A DNA stretch of 64,000 nt from Paenisporosarcina cavernae (GCF_003595195.1 NZ_CP032418.1:1314501-1378500); one strand, 5' to 3'. Counted from the first letter of the stretch, positions 1 through 9,323 are shown. The notes: a model not told the origin generated them from the letters alone. Program-made: numbers and translations.

Positions 1-1865
1 CCTGTCTTATCATCATAAAATCGTAATAAGTCTCCAATAATGATTTGATCAGAATAGTTTAATTCTTGTTGTGCACGTTTTGCATATGGCTCGCAGGCTT
101 CCGTATCAGTTGCCTCACCAGTCATTTTATCGTAGCAAGTATTTGCTGCAAATACATAGTCTTCTGTTACAAATCGACCATCTCGTAAAATCGCGAAATC
201 TTCATGATCTGGCGAAAACAAATCTGCACCTAACTGCATATCTTTCGATGTATCAATTCCTGCTAAGTGCAAGACAGTAGGTCGAATATCTACTTGAGAA
301 GCAACTTCTGTCATTTCTTTTCCTATACCGGAATCCGGGATATGAATAAATAAAGGAACACGTTGTAATTGTGCATTTTCAAATGGTGTAATTTCTTTCC
401 CTAAATATTGGGACATTGCAGCATTATGATTTTCAGAAATACCATAATGATCACCGTACATCACAATAATGGAATTATCATATACGCCACTTTCTTTCAA
501 TTTTTCAAAGAATACTTTAATTGATTCATCCATGTATCTTGCTGTTTGGAAATAACGATTCAACGTTCCAGAATTAGAATCGTATTCATCGATAAACATG
601 TCCTCATCATCTAAATGGAAAGGATAGTGGTTTGTTAACGTAATAAGACGACTGTAGAAAGGTTGGGGCATTTCTTTCATGTGATCGACAGACTGTTCGA
701 AGAAAGGAATATCTTTCATGCCCCAGTTCACGGCTTGCCCTTCTTCGATTGTATAACTATCTACATCATAAAACTTTTGCGTTTCCATCGCTTTATACAT
801 CACATCACGATTCCAGAAACTTTTATTGTTTGCATGCATGACGGATGTAAAATAACCATTGTCATTCAATTTTTCGGAAAAAGAATTAAATGTGTTTCCA
901 CTATTTGTAAAGAATACAGCTCCTCCACCTATTCCATACAAACTATTTTCTACAATGAATTCAGAATCGGAAGTTTTTCCGAGACCAGTATTGTGATAGA
1001 AATTGGAAAAATAAAAGGTGTCTTTATCTTTTGTTAACTCATTCAAAAATGGCGTTACAACTTGGCCGTTCATTTCACTATTAATAACAAAATTTTGTAG
1101 CGATTCTAACGAAATGTAAATAATGTTTTTATCTTTCGCAATTCCAAATAACTTTGGATTAGGATCAATTTGGTTAGCACGAACGTAGTTATTTACTTCC
1201 ACTAATTCGCTTCCATCAGCTAATACACGTTGGGCTTGTGATTTCGATTGAATGTAAATATCATATAAATGATAATTATACGTTCCGATATTTTTGACTA
1301 ATAACTCACGGTCAAAACTACGAGTAAGTAACTGTGGACGTTCTGTCTCTGAAAGTCCTAAATTTAAAAACAATACAGCAGCAGATAAAATAAAATACGC
1401 TCTGCGAACAGATGATGACATGCTATACGATTCTTTTGCAATTGCCATAAATTTAACTACCGCGATTAATATGAAAACATCCGCGAAATATAAAATATCT
1501 GTCCAATAAATGCTTTCTAGAGCAGACGTTCCTAGATCTCCGAAATTGTTCGTTTGAAACAATACTGGTATTGTAATAAAATCGCTAAAGAAACGATAAA
1601 AAGCCACGTTTAAATAGAGAATGATTGATAAGACAATACTCGTTCCAATCAAATATCGATTACGGTTTTTAACAGAACGGAAAAATAACGATACTCCGTA
1701 AACTAACATTAAAAAACTTAAAGGATTGATGAACAAAATAAATTGTTGCATCATGTTTTCAATTTTCATATTAAAGCCGACTTGATATGCGATATACGTT
1801 TTAATCCATGTGATGATAATTGCTATTGCAAGAATCGAATGTTTTGGCCATTTAAATTCTTTCAA
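1..1865 (-). CDS. ltaS: Lipoteichoic acid synthase LtaS-type sulfatase (3' end beyond window)
   Basis: Membrane phosphoglycerol transferase that polymerises glycerol phosphate from phosphatidylglycerol onto the lipoteichoic acid anchor outside the cell. About five hydrophobic segments fill the first ~170 residues, then an extracellular sulfatase-fold domain follows. That domain has the metal-site motif ESLQNF, the nucleophile motif GLGKTSDSEF (catalytic Thr) and a late MYGDHYG metal motif. The frame is open to the window edge, so the C-terminus is missing. The start is taken as TTG at 1865 because GGAGG lies 9 nt upstream; an in-frame GTG at 1874 abuts that site and is less likely. It could be any LtaS paralogue (YqgS/YfnI/YvgJ type); position next to yqgQ favours the YqgS locus. 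Confidence 0.93.
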   Translation of the reverse strand, partial: MKEFKWPKHSILAIAIIITWIKTYIAYQVGFNMKIENMMQQFILFINPLSFLMLVYGVSLFFRSVKNRNRYLIGTSIVLSIILYLNVAFYRFFSDFITIPVLFQTNNFGDLGTSALESIYWTDILYFADVFILIAVVKFMAIAKESYSMSSSVRRAYFILSAAVLFLNLGLSETERPQLLTRSFDRELLVKNIGTYNYHLYDIYIQSKSQAQRVLADGSELVEVNNYVRANQIDPNPKLFGIAKDKNIIYISLESLQNFVINSEMNGQVVTPFLNELTKDKDTFYFSNFYHNTGLGKTSDSEFIVENSLYGIGGGAVFFTNSGNTFNSFSEKLNDNGYFTSVMHANNKSFWNRDVMYKAMETQKFYDVDSYTIEEGQAVNWGMKDIPFFEQSVDHMKEMPQPFYSRLITLTNHYPFHLDDEDMFIDEYDSNSGTLNRYFQTARYMDESIKVFFEKLKESGVYDNSIIVMYGDHYGISENHNAAMSQYLGKEITPFENAQLQRVPLFIHIPDSGIGKEMTEVASQVDIRPTVLHLAGIDTSKDMQLGADLFSPDHEDFAILRDGRFVTEDYVFAANTCYDKMTGEATDTEACEPYAKRAQQELNYSDQIIIGDLLRFYDDKT

Positions 1866-1920
1866 TCCAAACACCCTCCTCTTTCTTCAAATATTAGGAA
1901 ATTCTTTCAAACATCTATAT

Positions 1921-1949
1921 ATGATAAGTTTTTTTAAAGATATTTGCAA
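1921..1949 (-). promoter_or_regulatory. Sigma-A-like promoter of ltaS
   Basis: On the minus strand a TTGCAA -35 (1944-1949) and TATCAT -10 (1921-1926) are separated by exactly 17 nt, about 55 nt upstream of the ltaS start. This is a motif match only. Confidence 0.55.
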
Positions 1950-2010
1950 CTGATTTCCTGTACCCGTTATTAGACGGATAAAAACCAAAATAGTTTCATT
2001 TTCGAAGTAA

Positions 2011-2199
2011 TTATTTATTTGTTTGATTACTCTTTAAAATAAGTACTGCAGTTTGATATTCTCGGACAGATAAAATTCCACCATCATACAACTCTTTTAG
2101 TTCCATTTGCATCAATTCAATATCTGCATTTTTATCCTTCGTATAAATGTATGTTCCAAATTGTTTCAACAATTGTTGTACATCATAAAAAGTTTTCAT
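2011..2199 (-). CDS. yqgQ: YqgQ family small protein (DUF910)
   Basis: A 62-residue soluble protein matching the YqgQ/DUF910 family of Bacillales in length and in its FYDVQQLLKQFGTYIYTKD start and helical C-terminal half. Its function is not established. It overlaps the end of the upstream 5-formyltetrahydrofolate cyclo-ligase gene by 17 nt, which suggests translational coupling. The order yqgN-yqgQ next to an ltaS-like gene is that of B. subtilis, which supports the assignment. No signal peptide or membrane segment is visible. Confidence 0.85.
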   Translation of the reverse strand: MKTFYDVQQLLKQFGTYIYTKDKNADIELMQMELKELYDGGILSVREYQTAVLILKSNQTNK

Positions 2200-2773
2200 T
2201 GTTTCTTTCCTCTTTACACGAGATGACTTGCTGGGAAGTGATTAACATATCAACTGGAAGATCATATTTCTCCACAGGAACGTCCATTCGCAATTGCTCC
2301 GTAAATGCAAGAGAGACCGTATCCCCCTTGAATCCAGCTAAAAATCGATCATAATATCCCCCGCCGAAGCCGATTCGATACCCTTCTTTGTTAAAGGCGA
2401 TACCAGGAACAATGAGCGCATCGATTGACTCTTTACTAGCAAGAGTGGTTTTTTGGGGATTGGGTTCTTGTAAATATAAAAAGACATTTTCTAGTTGATC
2501 GAAACTGGTAATTTCATAGAAATCCATTTCTCTCGTTTTATGCGTACATTTAGGTACCACCACTTTTTTTCCCAATTCCCAAAGCTTTTCGATAATGTGC
2601 CTTGTTTCAATCTCTGGGTAATGGGAGATTGTAATACCGACTTTTTGCCAATTTGGTTGGTTCTTTACACATTGAATAAGGAGTGATTCAATTTGTTCTT
2701 GTTGATCACCACGCGACTCTGGATGCATGGCTGATAATGTTTTAATGATCGATTCTCGTATTTGTTTTTTCAT
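2183..2773 (-). CDS. yqgN: 5-formyltetrahydrofolate cyclo-ligase
   Basis: A 196-residue MTHFS-family enzyme that converts 5-formyl-THF with ATP to 5,10-methenyl-THF, recycling a folate storage or by-product form in the cytosol. The conserved C-terminal signature GIGFGGGYYDRFLAGFKG-type loop is present, preceded by PGIAFNKEGYR. An N-terminal Lys/Arg-rich segment fits the ATP/folate site. Length is normal for the family. It starts just downstream of the rpmG terminator and overlaps yqgQ, so it probably forms a two-gene unit. Confidence 0.93.
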   Translation of the reverse strand: MKKQIRESIIKTLSAMHPESRGDQQEQIESLLIQCVKNQPNWQKVGITISHYPEIETRHIIEKLWELGKKVVVPKCTHKTREMDFYEITSFDQLENVFLYLQEPNPQKTTLASKESIDALIVPGIAFNKEGYRIGFGGGYYDRFLAGFKGDTVSLAFTEQLRMDVPVEKYDLPVDMLITSQQVISCKEERNNENFL

Positions 2774-2795
2774 CAGCTAATCACATGCCTTTCAG

Positions 2796-2828
2796 AAAAA
2801 AAACCAAAACCCGAGCAGGTTTTGGTTT
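2796..2828 (-). terminator. Intrinsic terminator of rpmG
   Basis: Perfect 11-bp stem (2801-2811 with 2818-2828, AAACCAAAACC on the plus strand) with a 6-nt loop. On the minus strand a U-tract follows. It lies 9 nt past the rpmG stop. Confidence 0.85.
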
Positions 2829-2836
2829 GGATAATC

Positions 2837-2986
2837 TTATTTTGTTTCACGGTGTAAAGTCATTTTCTTCTCACGTGAACAATATTTTTTTAATTCAAGA
2901 CGCTCAGGGTTATTACGCTTGTTTTTCTTGGAGATGTAGTTACGTTCACCACAATCTGTACAAGCCAACGTGATATTAACGCGCAT
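2837..2986 (-). CDS. rpmG: 50S ribosomal protein L33
   Basis: A 49-residue ribosomal protein L33 beginning [13 protein letters not shown] and ending TLHRETK. It has one intact CxxC pair near the N-terminus and a single cysteine in KKYC, where zinc-binding L33 forms carry a second CxxC. The zinc ribbon is therefore incomplete, so this is probably a zinc-independent or partly degenerate type. The gene is monocistronic with its own terminator. Translation was read directly from 2986 down to the TAA at 2837. Confidence 0.97.
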   Translation of the reverse strand: MRVNITLACTDCGERNYISKKNKRNNPERLELKKYCSREKKMTLHRETK

Positions 2987-3160
2987 GAGTTTCCCTCCCA
3001 CTCTTCTTCAGTATTTCTTTCTTGCATGAGCTATATTTATACGACTTTCCTATTATAACATATCCCTTCAAAAAAGCTACTATGTTTTTCTTAAGATACC
3101 CCAAATTTACTTATACTTTATGATATGATGATGGAAACGAAAATTGAACGAGGTGTTTGC

Positions 3161-3505
3161 ATGACTTTAGAAATTACCATCATCTTACTAGGAATACTCA
3201 TCGTCATTATTTCTCTTTTTATTCCAAGCAAAACAAAACAGCTGTCGAAAGATATGGAAACGATATCACTCGAATTTTATCAAGATCAGCATCAAGTAAA
3301 AAGAAGATTAAAGGCAATCGAAGAAGAATTAATGCTAACATCTCCCCCAGCGAAGGTAAATGCTCCTGTTCAAGCAAAACCAATACATGATATTCTGATT
3401 AATCAAGTGAAAGCTTTACATCAGCAAGGATACAGCGTAAAAGAAATTAGTGCTCGATCTTCTTTAACGAATGATCAGATTAAATCGATTATTGGAGGAA
3501 GATAG
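3161..3505 (+). CDS. Small membrane-anchored protein with C-terminal HTH-like segment (YqzD-like position)
   Basis: A 114-residue protein. One N-terminal membrane segment (ITIILLGILIVIISLF) is followed by a charged helical stretch. A C-terminal ~40 residues (GYSVKEISARSSLTNDQIKSIIGG) resemble a helix-turn-helix. The start at 3161 follows an AGGTG ribosome site; an upstream ATG at 3125 in the same frame lacks one. It is followed after a 1-nt gap by the next gene. Position between rpmG and the pst operon, and size, match B. subtilis yqzD, but I cannot confirm orthology. Function unknown. Confidence 0.75.
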   Translation: MTLEITIILLGILIVIISLFIPSKTKQLSKDMETISLEFYQDQHQVKRRLKAIEEELMLTSPPAKVNAPVQAKPIHDILINQVKALHQQGYSVKEISARSSLTNDQIKSIIGGR

Positions 3506-3506
3506 T

Positions 3507-3986
3507 GTGAAGGAAATTTTACAAGGCGTTGGAATCGGTCTTATTCTTTCAGGATCACTATTTTGGTTTATGCAAGAAGAAGACATCAGTCATTCCTCTA
3601 ACGAGATAACAACGACGAACAAAGAGAAAATAGCGCATCTTACAAAACAGCTAGAAGAAAGAGATGCGCAATTAGCAGAAGTTCAACTCGATTTATTACA
3701 AGCACAACAAGAAACAACTGCAGAACCTTCTCTAAGTGAAGGAACGAAGCAAGAAGAAGTTCCAGAGGAAGATGAAAAAAGTAATAAGGTAGTTCTAGTT
3801 GTTCAACCAGGCATGAGTTCAGGAGAGATTAGTGCAATACTGGAGGCAGAAGGTATTATTCAAAACAAAAAAGATCTTGATACGTACCTAGCAGATAACA
3901 ACCTATCAAGTCGCATTCAAATAGGTTCCTACACTCTCTCCAAAGATATGACGTTAGCAGAAATCGCAAAAGTATTAACGAAATAA
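3507..3986 (+). CDS. Membrane-anchored protein with YceG/MltG LysM-like C-terminal domain
   Basis: 159 residues from a GTG start at 3507, preceded by GGAGG inside the end of the previous gene. It has a short N-terminal membrane anchor, then an acidic coiled linker (residues ~30-95). The C-terminal ~60 residues read VVQPGMSSGEISAIL..GIIQNKKDLDTYLADN..IQIGSYTLSKDMTLAEI. This resembles the LysM-like N-terminal domain of the endolytic transglycosylase MltG (YceG), but the catalytic domain is absent. Size and place fit B. subtilis yqzC. A role at the cell wall is inference. Confidence 0.75.
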   Translation: MKEILQGVGIGLILSGSLFWFMQEEDISHSSNEITTTNKEKIAHLTKQLEERDAQLAEVQLDLLQAQQETTAEPSLSEGTKQEEVPEEDEKSNKVVLVVQPGMSSGEISAILEAEGIIQNKKDLDTYLADNNLSSRIQIGSYTLSKDMTLAEIAKVLTK

Positions 3987-4070
3987 AGAAGTAACGAAGC
4001 AAAGTACTTTCCTTGCATTCATGTAAAGGAGAATAGCAAGCTTATTTCACTAAATGACATAACCGAATAT

Positions 4071-4127
4071 AAACAAAACACCCTTATAATTCCATCGTCA
4101 AATGGAATTACAAGGGTGTTTTGTTTT
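4071..4127. terminator. Bidirectional terminator between the yqzD/yqzC-like pair and phoU
   Basis: Long stem with arms at about 4071-4096 and 4103-4127, a single mismatch, a CGTCAA loop, an A-tract on one side and a T-tract on the other. It sits between convergent transcription units and can serve both. Confidence 0.85.
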
Positions 4128-4163
4128 TGTGATTAATGCGAAAAAATACAAAATTTCTTGGGA

Positions 4164-4817
4164 TTACGAATTTAAATCAATTAGATTTCCGGTTGTAACA
4201 AAAAAAGTTTCCTCGGCAATGTTCGTAATATGATCCCCAAAACGTTCAATATGTCGTGCGACGAACATAAGTTGAATGATTTGTTCTGTATGTTCTGGAT
4301 GTTTCGGAACTAGCTTCATCAAATCGTGGACGACAATTTTGTGCAAGCGATCAACTTCATCATCTTTTAATGCCGTTGCTTCTGCTAAAACGTTATCCTC
4401 AGATATAAACGCATCGATACCTTCACGAAGCATTTCTGTAACACGTTCCGCCATTTGAGGGATGTGTTCAATTGGTTTTACTAATGGTGTTTCGCCTATT
4501 CGTATTACCCCTTTGGCAATATTAACTGCTAAGTCACCCATTCTTTCTAAATCGGATGCCATTTTATTCGCAGCTAAAATTTTACGTAGATCCTTTGCAA
4601 CCGGATTTTGTGTTGCAATAAGCGTCATCGTCATTTTATTCACTAAAGACTCAAGATCATTTAAAATTTTGTCTGATTCGATAACGTTTACCGCTTGTTC
4701 AATTTGTTGATTTTTTAAACTGTCTACTGAATCACTCATCATTACTAAAACGTGTTCCACCATTTTTTTTAAGTTTTCTTGTAGTTCATGTAATGATTGA
4801 TCAAAATGTTGTCTCAT
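4164..4817 (-). CDS. phoU: Phosphate transport regulator PhoU
   Basis: A 217-residue PhoU, two tandem three-helix PhoU repeats (about residues 10-100 and 115-210). Each has the metal-binding motif form E/DxxxD (DLERMGDLAVNIA; HIERFGDHITNIAEE). PhoU links the Pst transporter to signalling of phosphate sufficiency and restrains phosphate uptake. It is the last gene of the pst operon, 21 nt after the second pstB. B. subtilis itself lacks a phoU in the pst operon, so this arrangement is more like other Firmicutes. Confidence 0.96.
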   Translation of the reverse strand: MRQHFDQSLHELQENLKKMVEHVLVMMSDSVDSLKNQQIEQAVNVIESDKILNDLESLVNKMTMTLIATQNPVAKDLRKILAANKMASDLERMGDLAVNIAKGVIRIGETPLVKPIEHIPQMAERVTEMLREGIDAFISEDNVLAEATALKDDEVDRLHKIVVHDLMKLVPKHPEHTEQIIQLMFVARHIERFGDHITNIAEETFFVTTGNLIDLNS

Positions 4818-4838
4818 TTACTTTTTTACCCCTCTCCA

Positions 4839-5612
4839 TTAACCGAATCGACCAGATACATAGTCTTCTGTTTTTTGATTTTTAGGATTTGAAAAAATGA
4901 CATTTGTATCGTCGAGTTCTATTAATTCACCCATATAAAAGAATGCAGTTTTATCTGAAATACGTGCCGCTTGTTGCATATTATGAGTTACTACGACGAT
5001 CGTATATGATTTCTTCAACTCCAAAATTAGCTCTTCCACTTTTAATGTTGAAATTGGATCGAGCGCTGAAGTAGGTTCATCCATCAAAAGAACATCAGGC
5101 TTTGTCGCTAACGCCCGTGCAATACATAGACGTTGTTGTTGTCCTCCAGAAAGTCCTAATGCAGGTCCATTTAACCGATCCTTTACTTCATCCCAAAGCG
5201 CTACATCTTGTAAGCTTTTTTCTACTAATTCCATTAAATCTTGCTTTTTTTTATTTCCATGTACCCGAGGACCGTATGCCACATTATCAAAAATGGATTG
5301 AGGAAAAGGATTCCCCTTTTGGAATACCATTCCTACGTGTTTGCGAAGCTCTACTAAATCAACATCTGATTGTAAGATATTTTGACCTCGAAAAAGAATT
5401 TCTCCGGACATTTTCACGTTAGGTACTCGTTCTACCATTTTGTTTAACGTTTTGACAAATGTAGATTTCCCGCAACCTGAAGGACCGATCATGGCTGTAA
5501 CTTCTTTTTCTGCTATGGGAAAATTAATTTCTTTTAAGGCATGATTGTTGCCATACCACAAATTCAAATCATTTATTTCAAATACATTTTGCTGTTTCAC
5601 TAATGCTGACAA
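4839..5612 (-). CDS. pstB: Phosphate ABC transporter ATP-binding protein PstB (second copy)
   Basis: A 257-residue ATPase that energises phosphate import. It has Walker [11 protein letters not shown]-loop [11 protein letters not shown], signature LSGGQQQR, Walker [13 protein letters not shown] and an H-loop VTHNM. The start is taken as TTG at 5612 because AGGAGG precedes it by 9 nt. A longer open frame runs to 5702 but only by overlapping the upstream pstB. The two pstB genes are adjacent paralogues (pstBA/pstBB in B. subtilis). Confidence 0.96.
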   Translation of the reverse strand: MSALVKQQNVFEINDLNLWYGNNHALKEINFPIAEKEVTAMIGPSGCGKSTFVKTLNKMVERVPNVKMSGEILFRGQNILQSDVDLVELRKHVGMVFQKGNPFPQSIFDNVAYGPRVHGNKKKQDLMELVEKSLQDVALWDEVKDRLNGPALGLSGGQQQRLCIARALATKPDVLLMDEPTSALDPISTLKVEELILELKKSYTIVVVTHNMQQAARISDKTAFFYMGELIELDDTNVIFSNPKNQKTEDYVSGRFG

Positions 5613-5625
5613 TTGTCGCGGCCTC

Positions 5626-6378
5626 CTAACTAAAACGACCAGTAATATATTCCTCTGTTTTTTTCTCCGAAGGATTTGTAAATATTTTTTCTGTTTGGTC
5701 ATATTCGATTATTTCTCCCTCAAAAAAGAAGGCAGTTTTGTCCGAAATACGAGAAGCTTGTGCCATGTTATGAGTCACGATCACAATTGATACTTCTTTT
5801 TTTAACTCTACAATTAATTCCTCAATTTTGGCATTAGAAATTGGATCCAGAGCAGATGCGGGTTCATCTAATAAAAGTACACTCGGTTTCATCGCTAGTG
5901 CTCTAGCAATACATAGTCGTTGCTGCTGCCCTCCTGATAATGAAAGAGCAGATTCATGTAACCGATCTTTCACTTCGTCCCAAAGTGCAGCTTTTCTTAA
6001 ACTTTCTTCCACTATCTTTTGGAGTTGAACTTTATCTTTTATACCGTCATATTTCAAAGCATGTACAATATTTTCGTAAATCGACTTTGGAAATGGATTT
6101 GGTTTTTGAAAAACCATTCCGATTTCTTTTCGAAGTGCAACAACATTGATGTTATCAGATAAAATATTTAAGCCTTCATATCCAATATCACCTTGAGCAA
6201 ATGAAATGGGTATTAGATCATTCATTCGATTTAAGCTTCGAAGAAACGTTGATTTTCCACAACCTGAAGGACCTATTAATGCGGTCACTTTATTTTTTTC
6301 AATATCCATCCGGACATTTTTCACTGCACGATTATCTCCATAATAGATATCTAAATCTCGAACTTCTAGGATATTCAT
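5626..6378 (-). CDS. pstB: Phosphate ABC transporter ATP-binding protein PstB (first copy)
   Basis: A 250-residue PstB ATPase with all nucleotide-binding motifs (Walker [10 protein letters not shown] near residue 33, [25 protein letters not shown]). It lies 15 nt after pstA and 13 nt before the second pstB. The clear sequence divergence from its neighbour indicates an old duplication, as in other Bacillales, rather than a recent one. The complex is probably PstS-PstC-PstA with one or both ATPases. Confidence 0.96.
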   Translation of the reverse strand: MNILEVRDLDIYYGDNRAVKNVRMDIEKNKVTALIGPSGCGKSTFLRSLNRMNDLIPISFAQGDIGYEGLNILSDNINVVALRKEIGMVFQKPNPFPKSIYENIVHALKYDGIKDKVQLQKIVEESLRKAALWDEVKDRLHESALSLSGGQQQRLCIARALAMKPSVLLLDEPASALDPISNAKIEELIVELKKEVSIVIVTHNMAQASRISDKTAFFFEGEIIEYDQTEKIFTNPSEKKTEEYITGRFS

Positions 6379-6393
6379 TTACATCTACCTTCC

Positions 6394-7281
6394 TTATTTC
6401 GAAGCAGTCATTTTTTTGAAAATTAAGGCGCCTATTCCTCGTGCTGCCAAATTAAATAACAACACAGAAATTACGAGAACAGCGGAAGCTCCATTTGCTA
6501 CTTGCTCTACATCTGGAATAATACCTTGTGTGTTCACGGACCAAATGTGTACAGCCAACGTCTCAGCAGGGCGGAATACATTTAGTGGCGAGTTATCAGC
6601 AAAAGGATTCCAGTTTGCATAATCGAGACGAGGTGTAGATAACCCCGCTGTAAATAAAAGAGCAGCCGCTTCCCCAAAGACACGTCCTGACGCTAAGATT
6701 GCACCTGTCAAAATAGAAGGGAAGGCAATTGGAACAAGTATGGTTTTTATCGTATGCCATTTTGTCATACCTAGTGCTAAACTTGCTTCTTTTTGATCAC
6801 GTGGTACGGTGCGAAGCGCATCTTCCGTTACTCGCACCATAACTGGTAAGTTAAAGACCGTCAGTGCCAAGGCACCACCAATAATGGAATAACCCCAACC
6901 TGTTAAATTAACAAAGACAAGTAACCCGAACATTCCTATTACAATAGAAGGAAGCGAGGCAAGCACTTCAATACATGTTCGAATAAAGCCTGTTAATTTA
7001 GTATCCTTTGCATATTCTGCCATATAAATACCACCACCGATACCAAGAGGTACAGTGAAGATCATCGTGATAAATAAGACATAAAAAGAATTGAATAATT
7101 GATCTCGAATTCCACCGCCAGCTCGCACTGTGCTAGAAGGAGTTGTTAAAAAATCCCATGTGACGACAGGTAATCCTTTCGTCAATATATAACCGAATAG
7201 CGCTATAAGTATGGCTACGATTAAGAAAGCAATTGCACCGAATATCGAAGTAGCGATTTTGTCCCAAGCTTTACTAGACAT
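6394..7281 (-). CDS. pstA: Phosphate ABC transporter permease PstA
   Basis: A 295-residue inner-membrane permease with six predicted membrane segments and the cytoplasmic coupling loop typical of PstA (DQKEASLALGMTKWHTIKTILVPIA). The ATG shares its A with the pstC stop (TAATG), so the two permease genes are translationally coupled. Partner of PstC, PstS and PstB in high-affinity phosphate import. Confidence 0.96.
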   Translation of the reverse strand: MSSKAWDKIATSIFGAIAFLIVAILIALFGYILTKGLPVVTWDFLTTPSSTVRAGGGIRDQLFNSFYVLFITMIFTVPLGIGGGIYMAEYAKDTKLTGFIRTCIEVLASLPSIVIGMFGLLVFVNLTGWGYSIIGGALALTVFNLPVMVRVTEDALRTVPRDQKEASLALGMTKWHTIKTILVPIAFPSILTGAILASGRVFGEAAALLFTAGLSTPRLDYANWNPFADNSPLNVFRPAETLAVHIWSVNTQGIIPDVEQVANGASAVLVISVLLFNLAARGIGALIFKKMTASK

Positions 7282-8201
7282 TAAATTTTCCTCCTAGAAG
7301 ACAGGTACCGAATAAACAGTATGAAAGCAAACGACATGACGAGTAAAATAAGTCCCATTGACCAAAGCGTGTTATTTTCTAAACTTCCATATGTTGTATG
7401 ACCCATATTGAGTGTAATGATGGTAGTTAAGGTTGCAGACGCATCAAGAATAGAGCTTGGTAGTTCTCGTACATTCCCAATTACCATTTGAACTGCTAGT
7501 GCTTCTCCAAATGCGCGTGCCATCCCTAATACAACTGCGGTTAACAATGATGGCATTGCTGCTTTTAGTAAGACTTTACGAATAGTTTGCCAACGAGTTG
7601 CACCTAATGCATAGGAACCTTCTCGTAAGTTGTTAGGTAAAGAAGCAAGAGCATCTGTAGAAATCGAAATAACCGTTGGTAAAATCATAATCGACAAAAC
7701 AATTGTTCCAGCTAACAAACTAAATCCAATACCACCAATATTGTCACGTAGAAAAGGTACTAATACAGTTAAACCAATAAACCCGTAAACTACCGATGGA
7801 ATTCCGACTAATAGCTCAATCACTGGTTGTAAAATTTTTCGTCCCCAAGAAGGAGCAATTTCTGTCATGAAGATTGCAGCACCTATGCCAAGCGGCGCTG
7901 CTATTAATGCAGATAAAAATGTTACTGCAAACGATCCAAAGATGAATGGAAATGCACCAAACGACGGATTTTCTCCAACCGGATTCCAGTCTGTACTTGT
8001 GATGAATTCAAATATATTAAGTCCGTTTGTAATAAAAGATTGCATTCCTTTACTTCCGAGAAAAATAGTAATGGCAATTGTCGCACTGATCATGATGAGT
8101 GCAGCCGCAGTTACATAAATCTTTCCCCGAACTTCATCTAGCCGTCGATTTTTTTTTGATAGGATAAGTCGGTCTTGTGCCGAAAGTTCCTTGTTTTTCA
8201 T
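7281..8201 (-). CDS. pstC: Phosphate ABC transporter permease PstC
   Basis: A 306-residue permease with six predicted membrane segments and the EAA-like loop LREGSYALGATRWQTIRKVLLKAA. It pairs with PstA to form the phosphate channel. It lies downstream of pstS, separated by 81 nt that contain a perfect 14-bp hairpin (see that entry). Normal length for the family. Confidence 0.96.
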   Translation of the reverse strand: MKNKELSAQDRLILSKKNRRLDEVRGKIYVTAAALIMISATIAITIFLGSKGMQSFITNGLNIFEFITSTDWNPVGENPSFGAFPFIFGSFAVTFLSALIAAPLGIGAAIFMTEIAPSWGRKILQPVIELLVGIPSVVYGFIGLTVLVPFLRDNIGGIGFSLLAGTIVLSIMILPTVISISTDALASLPNNLREGSYALGATRWQTIRKVLLKAAMPSLLTAVVLGMARAFGEALAVQMVIGNVRELPSSILDASATLTTIITLNMGHTTYGSLENNTLWSMGLILLVMSFAFILFIRYLSSRRKI

Positions 8202-8232
8202 ATGGACACTCCTAAATGTAAAAAGCGAAAAT

Positions 8233-8272
8233 CGAATCGAAAGGTGTTAAATATTGCTCACCTTTCGATTCG
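8233..8272 (-). promoter_or_regulatory. pstS-pstC intercistronic hairpin
   Basis: Perfect 14-bp inverted repeat (8233-8246 with 8259-8272) with a 12-nt loop, just after the pstS stop. The minus-strand 3' side continues ATTTTCGCTTTTT, a poor U-tract. It therefore looks more like a partial terminator or mRNA-stabilising element that lets pstS be made in excess of the permease. Confidence 0.7.
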
Positions 8273-8282
8273 TACTTTTTGA

Positions 8283-9185
8283 TTATTTATTTGAAATATT
8301 TCCTTCAGCGTCACGTTCCACTTTCATCGCTGTTGCTGGGATATACCCTTGTTCTGGTAATAAATTGTTTTGAACATCATCATTCATCATGTAATCAATG
8401 AATGTTTTCGCTAAACCTGTAGGCTCACCTTTTGTATACGAATGTTCATAAGCCCAAATTGGGAAATCTCCATTTTGTACGTTTTCATCAGTAGCTTCTA
8501 CACCATCAACGGATAACTTTGTTACAGAATCATCTGTGAAGTATGAGAAAGCTAAGTAACCAATCGCGCCTTTTGTTTCAGAAATAATTTTCTTTACTGT
8601 GTTGGATGAATCTTCGGTAATTCCTTCAGCTGGTGTTGCTCCATCTAAACCATATTTTACGAATGTTGCACGAGTACCAGATGAATCTGGGCGATTTACA
8701 AGAACAATTTCTTGATCTTCTCCACCGACTTCTTTCCAGTTTTTAATTTCACCAGTAAATACTTTAATTAAATCTTCTTTTGAAATATCCTTAACGCCTA
8801 CTTCAGGATTTACTGCAGCTGTCATTCCAACTACTGCAATTTTAAAATCAACAAGTTCTTCTGCAGGAATACCTTCTTTTTCTTCCGCGAACACATCGGA
8901 GTTACCAATTTCTACTGATCCTTCAGCTACTTGTGAAAGTCCAGTTCCAGAACCACCTGCTTGTACTTGAATATCTGCATCGCTATTTTCTGCCATGAAT
9001 TCTTCAGCAGCTGCTGCAACTAGTGGTTGCATTGCGGATGATCCTGATACCAATAAACTTCCAGAAGCTTCATTACCTTCTGAATTTCCATTAGCTTCCG
9101 AACCATTATCATCTGAACCGCAAGCGGCTAAAATAACGAGTAATAAGCTAAGACCTAAAAAAGATAACCATTTACGAGCTTTCAT
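8283..9185 (-). CDS. pstS: Phosphate-binding lipoprotein PstS
   Basis: A 300-residue substrate-binding lipoprotein of the Pst importer. The signal peptide ends in lipobox LAAC (Cys ~22), followed by an acidic Ser/Gly/Asn linker and the periplasmic-binding-protein-like domain. Phosphate-site motifs are visible: SGSSAMQPLV, GSGTGL and NRPDSSGTRATF. It is the first gene of the operon, behind the PhoP site array at 9234-9283, with AGGAGG before the ATG. Confidence 0.97.
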   Translation of the reverse strand: MKARKWLSFLGLSLLLVILAACGSDDNGSEANGNSEGNEASGSLLVSGSSAMQPLVAAAAEEFMAENSDADIQVQAGGSGTGLSQVAEGSVEIGNSDVFAEEKEGIPAEELVDFKIAVVGMTAAVNPEVGVKDISKEDLIKVFTGEIKNWKEVGGEDQEIVLVNRPDSSGTRATFVKYGLDGATPAEGITEDSSNTVKKIISETKGAIGYLAFSYFTDDSVTKLSVDGVEATDENVQNGDFPIWAYEHSYTKGEPTGLAKTFIDYMMNDDVQNNLLPEQGYIPATAMKVERDAEGNISNK

Positions 9186-9233
9186 GTGTTGTTTCCTCCT
9201 AAAATAGGTGTGTTTTTTCTTACATGTTTAGAA

Positions 9234-9283
9234 TATCAAGTGATTGTAAAGAGCATATGAAGCGAATGTAAAGAGTTTGTAAA
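9234..9283 (-). promoter_or_regulatory. Pho box: five PhoP-type hexamers at exact 11-bp spacing upstream of pstS
   Basis: Read on the minus strand: TTTACA-N5-TTTACA-N5-TTCATA-N5-TTTACA-N5-TTGATA. The hexamers start every 11 bp (plus-strand positions 9234, 9245, 9256, 9267, 9278). The B. subtilis PhoP consensus is TT(A/T/C)ACA-type repeats spaced 5 bp, so phosphate-starvation activation of pst is expected. A PhoPR pair is not in this window. Confidence 0.85.
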
Positions 9284-9323
9284 GACAAAAAAGTTGTATA
9301 AATGGGGCGTTTACGAAAACCAT

